A DNA stretch of 64,000 nucleotides. Source: Lepidurus packardi. Lineage: Eukaryota > Arthropoda > Branchiopoda > Notostraca > Triopsidae. The DNA lies in the NCBI GenBank assembly GCA_023053545.1, contig JAKZAN010000098.1, forward strand, positions 1-64,000. Direction: 5' to 3'. Within the stretch, counting starts at the first letter, position 1. Each line of letters begins with the position of its first letter. Under the pieces are notes generated by a model. It was not told the DNA's origin, ran no database searches, and worked only from the letters and a program-made list of their open reading frames with translations. Of the stretch, positions 23,025 to 34,316 are shown in pieces. A program made the position numbers and the translations under genes.

Positions 23025-26000
23025 TCAACGCAGGTAGTAGTTCTAGATTTGCTTGACATTACTCGGCCTCGTGCTCAGCACTCTTCGCCCCACGCTTTGC
23101 ATCTGTTGACTCTCTCGACTCTTCGAACTCTGGCTCAGTCTGTTCATCCAACTCGTCACCATACACGCCTGTTTCATCGACTTATTTTCCTCGCTGAACT
23201 TCGAACCGTACATTGCTAACGAATCGAGTCCTTTCTTCATAATCTACACTCATTAATGACATCTCATGACAATTCTACCTGAGCGGCGTAATGTTTCATG
23301 GCTTTGTATGACTGGGCTCTGTCAGACTGGCACTCGAGCCACCGTTTGGTTAGGCGCCGCATGCAATTCCTTCGGAACAGGGTTTGCGTCGTCCCCTGTA
23401 AACAGTTGATGCGGTATTCGTCAAAGATCTGGTCGATACTATACTGGAAACACTTCAGTAAACCACCCTACATAATTGCACAAATGGTATGAGCTGCCTG
23501 CAGCTTATTTTCAGTTCTCTCTTTGAGATGTGCGAAGGCTTTTACGAGCAATCCTCTGTTTTTGAAGATACTAAGGGAAGCAAACTTTATTTTGTTCTTA
23601 TTGGTAATATGGCGCCTTAGACGCAATAGCTGCATAAGTTCCTGCGTCCAGCGGACCCGAAGCGTCACTTCTAACTATCTCCGGAGTATGTGGGTCGTTA
23701 GTTGTGGAAACCCGTTGAGCAGTCTTTGGCGGACTCCCTTGACCCTGACTTTCAGTAGTTTTGCAGATTTTTATTCCAAACGAACTCTGTTGCTTCTAAC
23801 AGCCAGGTATCTTCTTATCTGTCTGCATGCAGACTTCAGAACAAGACCATTCAGTTTTGACGTTAAACTCTCGGTCTTTGTCGACATCTCCTTCACCTTT
23901 AACATATTCTCAAGCATTTCTCTCGATCTACTTGCCGATCTCCTATTTTTTACTATTATAAGTAGTTCTTCCTCGACACACTCATTCTGCCTATGCTCTT
24001 TCAGTGCTAGAATTAGTTTATGGGCAGGTTTTTTGTAGCAAAGCTATCTGATTTTGTTTTTGAGAAGCTAGCGGGAGATCATGTGCTATATCCACCTTTT
24101 AGTGGCCTGTTGACGAGATTTCTTGCGTGTGATATTTTGCAGTGCTTTCTTCTGTCTTTCAATGGCACCTAGCTGGATCAAGTGCTTGGCGGCGTACTAC
24201 TTTTGACTTTTCATGAGATTGCTTGCTAATCTGAGGCTTTGATTTTTGATAGTTCGCGAGTCCTCAATGAATGCGGAAAAGTATTCTTCGAGGATTTTTC
24301 TGTTAGAATGCTTGATAGCTTTATCCAATCTGGAAGCCTAGAGCCTGGCGTTCGAGCGATAGTTCCTGAAAAAACCTGCAGTCATAAGTGAGGCGACCTG
24401 TTTAAGTTTTTAACGCCTCAGCAGTAAGCCTGAGGTGTTTTTGATAATGACTTGGAGTGCTTGAGATTTGAGAAGCTTCACGATTTTCGATTGAATTTAT
24501 GTTTGTGCGTCCCTGATTTTCTTTCTGGCATCTATATATTTGTACCAGAGACCGAAGCAAAGCCTATTCAAATTATTCTGATAGTACTCGTCGATCGTCG
24601 AGACCTGATGCTGCTTCTTTTTCCTCATGTACATGCTCAGTCGGAACCCTCTAATCGACTTTTCTTTGTAACTACATTCGCTTTTCCTTATCGCACGTTT
24701 TAGGAGTGCTTCTCTTTGGAGCTTCATTCTAAAGTTGTCAGCCATCGTTCTCAGAGCCATGCGGAACAGTTGTGCACGCGTTTAAGAAACCACTCTAGCC
24801 GAACTATTTCGAGTACGTTATTTGTAGTTTTTCCACACTTTCAGGCTCCTGATGATCGAGGATATTCTGAGTTTACGCAGCTTATGCTGCATAGTCTGCA
24901 CTCCCTTCACAAATAGCTACCGCATGCCACCGAAGAATCGGATGCTGCAGCCTAATTACCTCAAAACCAATTTCTTCTGGATCTTTTAAACATGCGAGTA
25001 GATCTGCATTCGAGTTTCTCTCTCTACTTTTTTCTCGACAAATAAAGTGGTTGCCCATTTAACATGGCTCTATCTTCGCAACTGACAGATCAACCTTCCG
25101 GCTTTTCGAACCCGAACAAACTCCGAAAAGCATTTCTTGAGAAGATGCCGATCGAACAGCTGGAACTGCCGATTGAGACTAGCTTTTGCTATGGAAGTCT
25201 TGGCTCCCAATAGCTGGTTGCATGCTGCTAAGTCATACTCTACTTTTTTGGGAGTCTGAGCTTCTATCAGGTACTTGAGGATAAGAACGGCATAATAGTT
25301 ATCGTAGCCAGGATGGGGCTTACGGCTGCTGTAGACTCGACGCAGTTTTCTCAGGAATTATAGTTTGGAATATTTTTCGCGCAGGTACCGGACCCTATTT
25401 TCGATGGCCTTTTCGATGCTGAGGACGGCTACATACATATAATGGCTCGAAATACTAATAAGCATAGATTGGTACAGTAGTTGTCGAGTATGGCTTGGAA
25501 GTGTGATCTTATGCAGTTAAGATTACAAGCTCTGCTGATTTTCTGGATTTTGAAGGCTTCAGATTTTTTTTCGAGACAGAATTTCTTCCAGCCGAACAGC
25601 GACTTCACGACGAGGGAGACATCGAGAAATTATTTGGCTCTCTTCAAATCGACGAGCTATTTTTGTGCGTGGAAGGTTTTAGCCTTTTTGCGATGGAGCA
25701 TGAGAACCATGGCGTGAAAAGCTATGGCTTTGAGTTTGTTATTCTATTAGACATTCAGGATCGGTATTGGGAAGAAAAAGTACGCTGTCGATGTACAACG
25801 GTTTGTCATCCTCGACGATTATCTTTGCCTGGGACTCGCTGCGTAGTGTGTGACACCTTAATTATCTCAGAAAAGGCTCCGTGTGCACTTTGCGTCGCGT
25901 GTATCTCCTACACATCTACCCATTTTTGGACAGACATCTCCACGCTTTCCGAAGTATCCTCTTTTCGTAATGCTCTTGCCCCAGAAAAAAAGAGTGTTTT

Positions 26001-26286
26001 ACACGCTCCACCTACTTTCGAACCACCAACTTAAACAGATCACTGCTTTTTGCCTCTGGGTGCAAACTCACACAGTAAAGGAAAAAGTTGACTAGTCTCT
26101 GGGCCGAAGCCAGATTTAGTGTGGAGTCCTTCACCTGTAGCTTGATGGAGACGAGAAGCGAGTCGATGTTTGAGTCAAGGGGAGTGGAGATGAGATTCTG
26201 AATTGTTTCAAGGTCTAGATGGGAAAGAAGGGTGAGAGTGGTATGGTACCTTGGGGAACTTCTAGTTGCAAGTCTTCGATGTCCAT
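23025..26286 (-). CDS. SFI1-like centrin-binding repeat protein
   Basis: Exons 26286-26250, 26214-25784, 25743-25476, 25428-23279 and 23243-23025; introns of 35, 40, 47 and 35 nt restore one continuous frame; 1034 aa. The protein is almost wholly basic and helical, with tryptophan-centred repeats roughly every 23-40 residues (for example ILRKAWRCLSKNG, SLFGWKKFCLEKK, SLKVWKNYKQRTR, LCFGLWYKYIDARKK, ATKRWIQHMISRQ, LTKRWLECQSDRA). This matches the SFI1 pattern (A-x3-LLx3-F/Lx2-W-K/R), a long helix that carries a chain of centrins in basal bodies, infraciliary lattice or contractile fibres. Ciliates have large SFI1-like families. TAA/TAG codons are very frequent. Confidence 0.8.
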
Positions 26287-26528
26287 TGAAGAGCCTAGAG
26301 ATGGAGTGTAATAAAGATTAGCCCGTTAGATATTAAAATTAAGGTGGTGCGTTTATAGTTTAAATAAAAATGGGGCCAGCCTTCCACATCGGAGTCCCTC
26401 AATAAAAAACCCTCGGAAGACATTTCATCTGTATTTCTCCGCTGCTTCCTTGAATTCTAATATAATCAACCGTGCATTCTCAGTAATGGTACATTCAAAT
26501 TACTCAACACAATAACCACTTCAGCATA

Positions 26529-26602
26529 GCCCCGGTAGCTCAGCTGGTTAGAGCTTTGGTCTTATGAGCCAAAGGTCGCGGGTTCGATCCCCGCCTGGAG
26601 CA
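26529..26602 (+). tRNA. tRNA-Ile (anticodon UAU)
   Basis: A full cloverleaf can be drawn: acceptor GCCCCGG/CTGGAGC with one C3-A70 mismatch and one G-T pair, D arm GCTC-AGCTGGTTA-GAGC, anticodon arm TTGGT-CTTATGA-GCCAA, variable loop AGGTC, T arm GCGGG-TTCGATC-CCCGC and discriminator A at 26602. The anticodon TAT is at 26563-26565, decoding AUA as Ile. The internal A box (TAGCTCAGCTGG) and B box (GGTTCGATCC) are intact, and no tRNA intron is present. The body closely resembles an elongator tRNA-Met. Confidence 0.88.
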
Positions 26603-26604
26603 TC

Positions 26605-26610
26605 TTTTTT
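26605..26610 (+). terminator. RNA polymerase III terminator of the tRNA gene
   Basis: A run of six T starts two bases after the tRNA discriminator base and is followed by G. It is the normal Pol III stop signal and lies just before the 3' end of the convergent kinase gene. Confidence 0.8.
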
Positions 26611-26618
26611 GCCCCACG

Positions 26619-28329
26619 TCACGCGTACCGATCCAGCTGGTTCAGATCATTAATATGGGATGAAATAGTTTCATAGAATATCTCCTCAAGGTACACTTCC
26701 AGAGTCTCTAATTTCATTCTGCCGTCCTGTTGTTGGTCTCTATAGTCTTCTATAAGTCGAGTGCCGAGCACTCTGCCCTCGTTATGCAATTCGTCTACAT
26801 GTCGCAAGAGGCTTAGTCCCAAGGCAAGTATCAACAACTGGGATTTTTGTTTGACCCCCTCACTCTCTGAAGTCTTTGAGCAAATCTCGATACCCTAAGC
26901 TGCCAGAGCTTTAAACTCAGTCTTGATTTCATTATAGAGTACTTATTATTTAGGAATAGGGGCACTGAAGGGATACAAACTGACATATTCATGTTCGACT
27001 AGTGTGCATTCGGACTGAATTAAATCCCAGTCGTTGTCCACTTACTATTCAGTTATGTGCACCTTTTCGAGCTGATGCTTCCTTTTTCTAATGTCTTGTC
27101 TGAGTTCTCTACAGTTTATGGAGGCTATTTTAAGCAAGTACCATGACAAGAGAGTTGCTTTTTCCCTTGCTCTATTATATTGTTTTAAGGATTGAACCTT
27201 CGAGCTGTATTTGTAGGCTAGTTTGTAGCGTATATAGGAGGGATTAAGACCAAGGTCAGTGCGGTTAGAAGGGTTGAGAGCAGATGTGAAGGAGTGGCGG
27301 TGAGGGGTTTGGGGATGAGACTCCGTTTTTTAATTTGCTAGCGATTATATTCTGAGGGTGATAGTTTTGAGACTGAGATGCATGAGAGAAAATTTGCTTT
27401 TAATTATTTTATCGTTAAAGGAGTCGTGGAACAATTCATGGAGGAGCATTTCGGAAACCGGCATCCGTTTGTGCACTTCCTACATGAAGACTTGGCTGAA
27501 GAAGTGCTCGAGGGTCAACGATACCTCGACGCTGTTTCTAGCTTAAAGCACAAAAATATACAGAAATTTAGAGTGATGCAATACCGAAGTGTTCCTCCTT
27601 CAGGGTGAAATTCGATTTACCACAGATGATATCATTCTCGCAACTGAGATTGGAGTGGTTGAAGGGAAGTTCACGGAACAGCATCCAGTAGAATACTACA
27701 GCAGCAGACCATGAGTCAGTCTTCGGGCTCACAGTCTTGCCTTTAATGACTTCGGGAGACTCAAAGCCAGTTGTTTTGTGCATTTTCTCAGGCCTTTAAT
27801 TATACTGAGTGAAGGTGATAGCAGCGGGGTTGGGCATTTGAGGCAGAACTTAGATTGGGTGTGCTTTGACAGCGTGACCGAAGTCTATAAGTTTGAGATG
27901 GTTTTTGCGGGAGAACATTATGTTGCTCGGCTCAATATTACAGTGCACGTATCCAGCTTAGTTATGCAACCAATTGAGGGCAGTTAGCAGATCTCGAAGT
28001 ATCTCTTTGCTCTACTGTACCTACAGATCCTCTTACTAGCTTCGTGTCCGGAGATCTTTTTCCAGGAGTTCTGTGATGAGAGCAGCGTGCTTGTCATTCT
28101 CGACAAAATCCACATACTTCACTACTGGACAGCTCACCGATTCTGAGAGGTCCTTTAGGAGTTGGTGCTACGAATAGAACTGCTGGATCTGGAGAGGAGT
28201 GAGGAGTTCTTTGAGCAAGAGTTTGGCTGCGTAGGTGTTATTGTGTAGTTTAGCGACCATGACATCGGAGTTATGGTTACGTGCCAAGACGTGTTTCCTC
28301 TTGATCTGGTAAGGGCCTAGCTGGAGCAT
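26619..28329 (-). CDS. Protein kinase-like protein with HRD-to-HCN change (ULK/Fused-like fold)
   Basis: Exons 28329-27585 and 27541-26619; 43-nt intron; 555 aa. Kinase fold residues ~1-290: TYAAKLLL with Lys36, GYVHCNIEPSNIMF as catalytic loop, IDFGHAVK as DFG motif, GFESPEVIKGKTVSPKTDSW as APE region, and RMPVSEMLLHELF as the final kinase helix. The catalytic Asp is Asn, so activity is doubtful although the ATP Lys and DFG Asp remain. The C-terminal ~250 residues are helical (…NQLDRYA), possibly an interaction domain like that of ULK/ATG1-type kinases. The subfamily is uncertain. The intron is required; without it the kinase C-lobe is lost. Confidence 0.8.
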
Positions 28330-28442
28330 AAGCAAGTAGATTGTGTTTTTGAATAATGGCTAGGTTTATCGAGAGATTGGTTAATGGCATTATAAGGGTG
28401 CAATATACAACTTCTAGATATTTTTATTTCCAGCTTACTAAT

Positions 28443-31400
28443 ATGTCGTCTCGTGGCATCGACCCTCCAAAACATCAATCTGACGCGCCACCTTCCCTAC
28501 AAGGACTCGATATCACCAAAATCAAGACCTCTAAAGATCTTCTTAAGTGCGAGAGCCTTTTAGAACTTGTTGTGATCGTTTTCAGCCGGCACCTGCACCT
28601 CGAAGCCAAGCAAAGTTTGAACCTACTTGCTGAAGGAAATCGATATCTTGCCCATATAGCGGCAAAGGGACTGAAGGGGTCATTCAGACAAGTGGGCGAT
28701 ATGTATTAGAACTTGCTACGGCTAGAAACAACCATCAGTGGTCTGCTCTTGAAATAGAGAAACACGCTATCCCAGAATCTGTAGTTTATACTGTCGATCC
28801 TGAAGGTAGCCTTGGTCTCTCGAAGCATAGGTATTGCCATTATCAAAACTACCATAATTCTGGCGATACTTTATATTTGAAGCTTTTGAACAGAGGTATG
28901 TAAGCCTGCCCTAGAACTGTACTATGGTCTGCTATTCGCCACTCTGCCGGAAACCATTTTGGACCCTGCGTAGTTGGTGCTGAGAGATTGTGCCACGCTA
29001 CTCCCATGCATGCTCAGGTAAGCCCACAGTTTTCTAATGATTAAAGCGTTTCAGGCACGAGTAACTTATATAAACAGTTTATAAATGTTTGGGCCATCTG
29101 ATTCAGTCTCAGTCTTTGGAGCACTTTGCTTTTGTTGAGCTTAGAAAACACGTCCTGTCTTCAGAGGAGTATTTCCTCATCTTGAGAGTTCTCGTTACCC
29201 GTTGTCTGTCGGAAAGTCAAGCCTGTGGGATAGCTTTCAGTCTGATCGACCTCGTAGATGAGCAAACCTCTCAGATTTCTAACGAAAGCTCCATAATTCT
29301 CACGAGTAGCCTGGAGATCGTCCTCTACCTATTCACTAAAGTAGAGTCCAATCTTAGCATAAATTAGAAGCTAACTCAGCAGACTTTCGACATTTTAAGA
29401 AAGTGTAGTCGTAAATCGTCCCTTATCGTGAAAACTGCGAGCATCACAGTTTCCTTCGCTCTACTTGACTTCTTTGCTAGCCGAAAAAGTATGCACGCTG
29501 GGCTTCTCTTCAAGCGATCCGTGTTTCTTTTGGCTGAGAATCGTGAGCCTGAGACCAGAGAACAGATTTCTAGAAACTTGGTTTTCCTGTTGCGGTCTCA
29601 GCCTTCAGTACCGACTTTACTTCTCGCAGAAACTCTTCTGAAAGAATGTTCAAATAGCCCAGGGTTTATTGTGAGACAATGTGATTTTTAATTGTTAAGA
29701 GCACTTGTCGAGCACCCGAATGCAAAGGCGACAGAACTCAACATTTTGCTGAGACTGTTAGACGGCGCCTGCATGGGAACTTCGCTGTCGAGTGCCTACT
29801 ACTGCCTCGACCTGATGGAAGTCTTACTAACCAGAATCTTTAAGGAAGATCAAGGCCAAGCAAAATAAGACAATCGACTGAGCGATGTGGAGTAGTATCT
29901 TATCAAAAGAATTGAAATACTAAGCGATCTGTATCTCATACTGTCCAAGCAGACAAATCGAAAGCAGTATTCCCTTGATCCATCGTTGCTCTTCAAGAAA
30001 ACACTCATCTGTAGACTCGTCGTCACCTATCATGCTCTGAACTCTGCCGCACTCAATATAGCTTGTGAGCACTACCTCTCAGAACTCGCTAAAAAACTCT
30101 TCGATGCTAACATCAAAGACAAACACTACGACGCACTACTCACTCTATTCGGTATTCCCTAATATCTGACACATAAACATGAGGAGAGCGAGGAGCTGGT
30201 GAGAAGACAGGCCTAGCAGGCGCGGTCAGATTCGCAGAGGGAGAGAGAAGCCCTCGAAAAGAGTCTAATGCTTGATTTCGAGAACAGTAGAAGCTAAGTC
30301 GTCAGAAAGAAGAACACGAGTTCCCCCAAGCCGAATCCCAAAACATTAGAAGACATCGAAAACATCAAGAAAAGATTCCGCGAGGCTACTGAAAAAAAAT
30401 TTAAACTCGAAACTTAAGTCAAACGCAGGCACGAACAGCTCTAAAACTCTATCAAACTCTCGTCCCTCGTCTCCAAAAATATATCCCTCGCCTTCTGCTC
30501 CAGGCCAAGTCTCCCACATTAAGACATCGAAGACATCATCACCTACTCTTTCGATTCCATCCGAAATCCCAACTTGCCCATTGACTTCTAGCTCATTGAT
30601 CTCGATGCGTAGGAAGACAGGGACTCGCAGACTGTCCGAATTATCTTAGCAAGATATCGAAAATTCATCCAGGCAATGTTCACAGAGCATTCTAACGTCA
30701 GCGACCAACGCGCACGATAGAACCGTGAGTTCAGGATTGAGGTAGCACATACCAAAATCATATCCTATGTAGACGCAGTACGCATGCTGAAGGAAGCGAA
30801 TGCAATAGCAATATCAAATAAAATAATAGTCCACGAAATCATGCGTATGATCAACAAACGCCAGCAAACAGGTCTTGGGGTGTCAGGGATAATGAGAGAG
30901 TCCGTTGAGGAGTTCCTGGTGCAATTCAGCCATGCATGTAACTTGCAGGATCGAAAGTACCAACAGCCTCCACTGCCGCTCGGACTCCGGTTAGAAAAAG
31001 TCCTCAAGGCAATGTCTGAGAACGAACTATAAAGACTTGAAGAGTTTGAGGAAGACAAAACATCGAGATAACTCACTAAACAAGTTAATCGTGATTAGGA
31101 TGTCTCCATTCCTGAAGCTTATAGAAAAATTCCATTCACTGAAATCCAGCAGTCTTATCAGCCCACCGACGCCGTCATCGGATCTATCAGAAGCAAATAC
31201 GTTGTTTGCCACTCAGTTCTTACGGATATTCTTTATGGTGCCTTAAAAATCCAGCTCTTAGAGCCCACAACAGCTCTAATCGCACAAGTGAAGGTGGTGG
31301 GAAAAGATAAACGCACCCCGATTCCTCAGATAGCTCCCAAGTCTGAAAGAGTACGTTCAACCTATCTGCCCAGAGAGCCAGACAGTAAGGAGCTCAAACG

Positions 31401-32355
31401 AAGAGAACATTCTAACCAGCTTAAAGAAATTCTTTAAAGTACGAAGGCATATGAATTTAAGAAGGTTAGGGCACAGAAATCATTGAAATCTAAGGAGAAG
31501 ATGGCACAATCAAGTCTCTAATCATAGTCTGGGAGACGTGTACATGCAGAAGAACTGAAGAACAAGGTGATAGAGGCAAGAAAGAGGGAAGAAGAAGAAA
31601 ATAAGCTAAGGGAGGAAGTTGAGAGGGCAGAGGAAGAAGCCAGAAGGAAAAAACAGAAATAGGAGTACATGAAATTCATCCAGAAAGATATCGAGAAGAG
31701 GAAAAACGAATTGACGAGTATCGCTGAAGGCAGGAAGAAGAAGTAGGAGGAGGCATAGTCAAAGTCCAAGGAGGCTCAAGACAGGAAGGGGGTACTTTAT
31801 TCGCGTGTGCGCAGAAAACTTGAGGAAGATCTGCACGCGAAGGCCAGGAATGATCGGCTCGAAAAAGATGTCAAAGGACTGGCACATTCGGCCATCCTCA
31901 ATCAGGACTACCATAAACCTTGCTACAGAATATTTCATGTATTCGTCTCTAAGTTCACATAGTTCCGACTCGACCAAGAAGAATGCCTTGACCTAAAGGC
32001 ATTTCTTAATTTGGCGATGCAGGGTGGCATAACGCCTACGCTTTTCAGCGCCAAGTAATCGGTGCAATAGTTCAACAAGAGCGTGAAGTAAGGGTGCGGG
32101 ACGAGATTAGATCTGGAGGCTTTTATTGAGCTGTTGTTACGGATGAGCTATAAGAAACAAGATGAGATCCGTCGACTGTTGGGCTAGGAAGCAGTGTTCG
32201 AGAATGGGAATCCGGAGAATGAGTTTGAAAGCAACGCCTCTGCAGTGTCTTTCTCGCTTCTGTCAAGTAAGTGCTCTCCCTCTAAAACTCCTTGCATGTT
32301 CATTAAATTAGATTTCCTCAGGTATTTAGAAAAGCACCTCGCACAAAGGAAATGA
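28443..32355 (+). CDS. Large helical protein with charged coiled-coil segment, unknown
   Basis: Exons 28443-28805, 28905-29017, 29055-32266 and 32312-32355; introns of 99, 37 and 45 nt; 1243 aa. An in-frame ATG at 28356 could add 29 residues. The N-terminal ~570 residues are leucine-rich paired helices, like an armadillo/HEAT solenoid. Residues ~580-680 and ~920-1080 are Lys/Glu-rich coiled coil, and a compact C-terminal helical domain follows. I do not recognise the family. Its start is 113 bp from the head-to-head start of the degenerate kinase, so they may share a promoter. UAR-encoded Gln is very common. The first intron could instead be two shorter ones. Confidence 0.7.
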
Positions 32356-32485
32356 TCTCTTTAACAAATAAACTCTATATTTACAAGTCTGTATCACAAC
32401 ACCCAGCATACTCTCACCTTCACTTGGCTGCTTCGGCTTTCACGCCCTTGCTCACTTACTTCTTAAGCACCTTCAATTTATTATT

Positions 32486-33343
32486 TTATCTCTCCATGAT
32501 CTTATCGCTTATGAGCTTAGCCATCTGGCGGCCTGTTAGGTTCGGCCCTAGGACTGTGAGCAGTGTGTTGTTTTCGCTCATCAGGTATGCCAGGGTGGTA
32601 TGGTCAATCAAGTACTTGCCGAGCTTCTCAGCGTTCTCGTTGGTGTACACTTTATTGCGAAATATCTTAAAGCCAGACATCGCATTGAGGAGTGCGGGAT
32701 CGTCATTGTACAGTCCAGAGAGTCCGATGATAGACTTATCAAAGTTGGACAGGAATGACTGCATGTTTTCAGGAGTATCCATGTCTGGATCCAGAGATAC
32801 GAATATGTTTCTTAGCGTGAAATATCTGGCCTCGGGAGATTTGCGCAGGACGTCGAAGGCTTGGCTCATTTTATAGAGGTATGTGGGGCACAGGTCAGGA
32901 CATCTGCAGAACCCGAAGTAAATCACATAATAGCTGCCTCTCAAGTCCGAACTGCTCACCTCGCGGCCTGAAGTGTCCAGCAGACTCCAGTCACCCCCTA
33001 TTTTCACTTCAGACCTGTCCTTTTATTATGTGGGTATAATTTCGTCCTACATTTGCTTGGTCGTGTTCTGAGCAGCCCTAGTTTGCAGGAACGACAGAAG
33101 ACTTGCAATACCCACAGCCAGCAGCCCACCCAGCAGTATATGGTTCTTATTGACATTTTAATTTTCATAAGAAGTCTGATCTTCAGTGCTGAGGAGCTGC
33201 TTACTGATTTAGTCATGAGCCTTTTTTAGTTCTTCGGGGCTAAGACGAGGCTTTGGCCTATCTCCATCGTTATTGCCGGAAATGGCGTGCTTCCGAAAAG
33301 AGAGGAGTCTGGGGAATGCAGTGAGTCTACGCACAAGAATCAT
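32486..33343 (-). CDS. SCO1: SCO1-like cytochrome c oxidase copper chaperone
   Basis: Intronless, 285 aa. It starts with an amphipathic, Arg-rich, mitochondrial-type presequence (MILVRRLTAFPRLLSFRKH), then a hydrophobic anchor near residues 70-90, then the SCO thioredoxin fold: DLRGSYYVIYFGFCRCPDLCP carries the copper-binding CPDLC (CXXXC), followed by NIFVSLDPDMDTPE and YLIDHTTLAYLM with the copper-ligand His. SCO1 delivers copper to the CuA site of COX2 in the inner membrane. UAR codons occur in the linker. Head-to-head with the S49 peptidase; the start codons are only 43 bp apart. Confidence 0.95.
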
Positions 33344-33386
33344 TGGCCTATTTTTATAATTTTCTAATAATTACTTCTCCTAGGTC

Positions 33387-34190
33387 ATGCACCAGATACG
33401 ACAAATATTGGGTAAGGCCTCCAGCTTTATCATCGGCAGGAGACTTTCCCGCATCCAACCTTCCATCTCCGTCCTCCATATTTCCGGAGACATAAACACT
33501 CGCACTACCCAGCGAATCACTCAAGACCTCGCTCGCATCTCCCCGAAATCCGCAGCAATCGCTGTCCTTGTCAATTCCGAGCAGGGTTCCATTGCACAGG
33601 CCCATATCATCACCCAAAAGATCCTCCTCAAAGCAAAATCTCTAAACATACCCGTAATTACCTTCGGCCAGGATGTTTGCGTGGGCTCAGGATTCCTCGT
33701 TTTGGCAGCAGGACACAATGCTTACGTCGATAACAGCACCGTAGTAGGCGGGACGAACGTAGGAGTCAACAAAGTAGATGCAACCGTACTGTTCCACAAT
33801 TTTGGAGTGGAAAAGACAGTGGCACACCTTCCAGGCTCTCATTTCTTGAAGAGTGACCTTGATTCAAATGCATCCCTTTCTGGAGAAAAAAGGAATGAGA
33901 TAAGTGAGATATCACGGGAATTCCGTACCGAAGTCGAGAGACAAATATGTCTGCATCGCAAAAATAAAGTTGACGAGAAAACTGTGAGCATGGCGTTGAT
34001 GCTGGGGCAGGAGGCTGTGAAGACAGGCTTGGTGGATGGTGTGGGGACCTTCAATGAAGTACTGTCGAAACAATTCCATAATGTCAAGATCGTGCATGTG
34101 ATGCCTTCGCCGCTGAGAAGGCTGTTAAACGAATTCAATAACTTTAGGATATATACTGAAGTAAGAAAAGCCTTCCGGACAGAATCATGA
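33387..34190 (+). CDS. S49-family (SppA/SohB-like) serine peptidase
   Basis: Intronless, 267 aa, and free of TAA/TAG codons. It starts with a short basic amphipathic segment (MHQIRQILGKASSFIIGRRLSR), plausibly a mitochondrial presequence. The fold follows S49: ISVLHISGDI strand, AIAVLVNSEQGS, IPVITFGQDVCVGSGFLVLAAGH with the nucleophile Ser in the GSG turn (family: SGGYYIA), then the TVVGGTNVGV block (family: TGSIGV), and GQEAVKTGLVD (family: A-x4-GLVD). Members degrade cleaved signal peptides or membrane peptides through a Ser-Lys dyad. I could not pinpoint the Lys. Mitochondrial location is inferred from the N-terminus and divergent pairing with SCO1. Confidence 0.85.
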   Translation: MHQIRQILGKASSFIIGRRLSRIQPSISVLHISGDINTRTTQRITQDLARISPKSAAIAVLVNSEQGSIAQAHIITQKILLKAKSLNIPVITFGQDVCVGSGFLVLAAGHNAYVDNSTVVGGTNVGVNKVDATVLFHNFGVEKTVAHLPGSHFLKSDLDSNASLSGEKRNEISEISREFRTEVERQICLHRKNKVDEKTVSMALMLGQEAVKTGLVDGVGTFNEVLSKQFHNVKIVHVMPSPLRRLLNEFNNFRIYTEVRKAFRTES

Positions 34191-34316
34191 TCGCAGGCAG
34201 ACGACAGTACTGATAAATAGCTTTTAACTGTTCAAGTTGAGATAAATGCATAGACCTTGCCATATTTGGACATCTTTTGCGGATCAGCTGTTTAGATTAA
34301 CACCAATATGGAGCCG

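Noticed and set aside
27350..27610. Separate small gene downstream of the degenerate kinase, and a rightward 76-codon frame
   Set aside because: A 43-nt intron fuses the region in frame to the kinase; it encodes the kinase C-lobe (RMPVSEMLLHELF).
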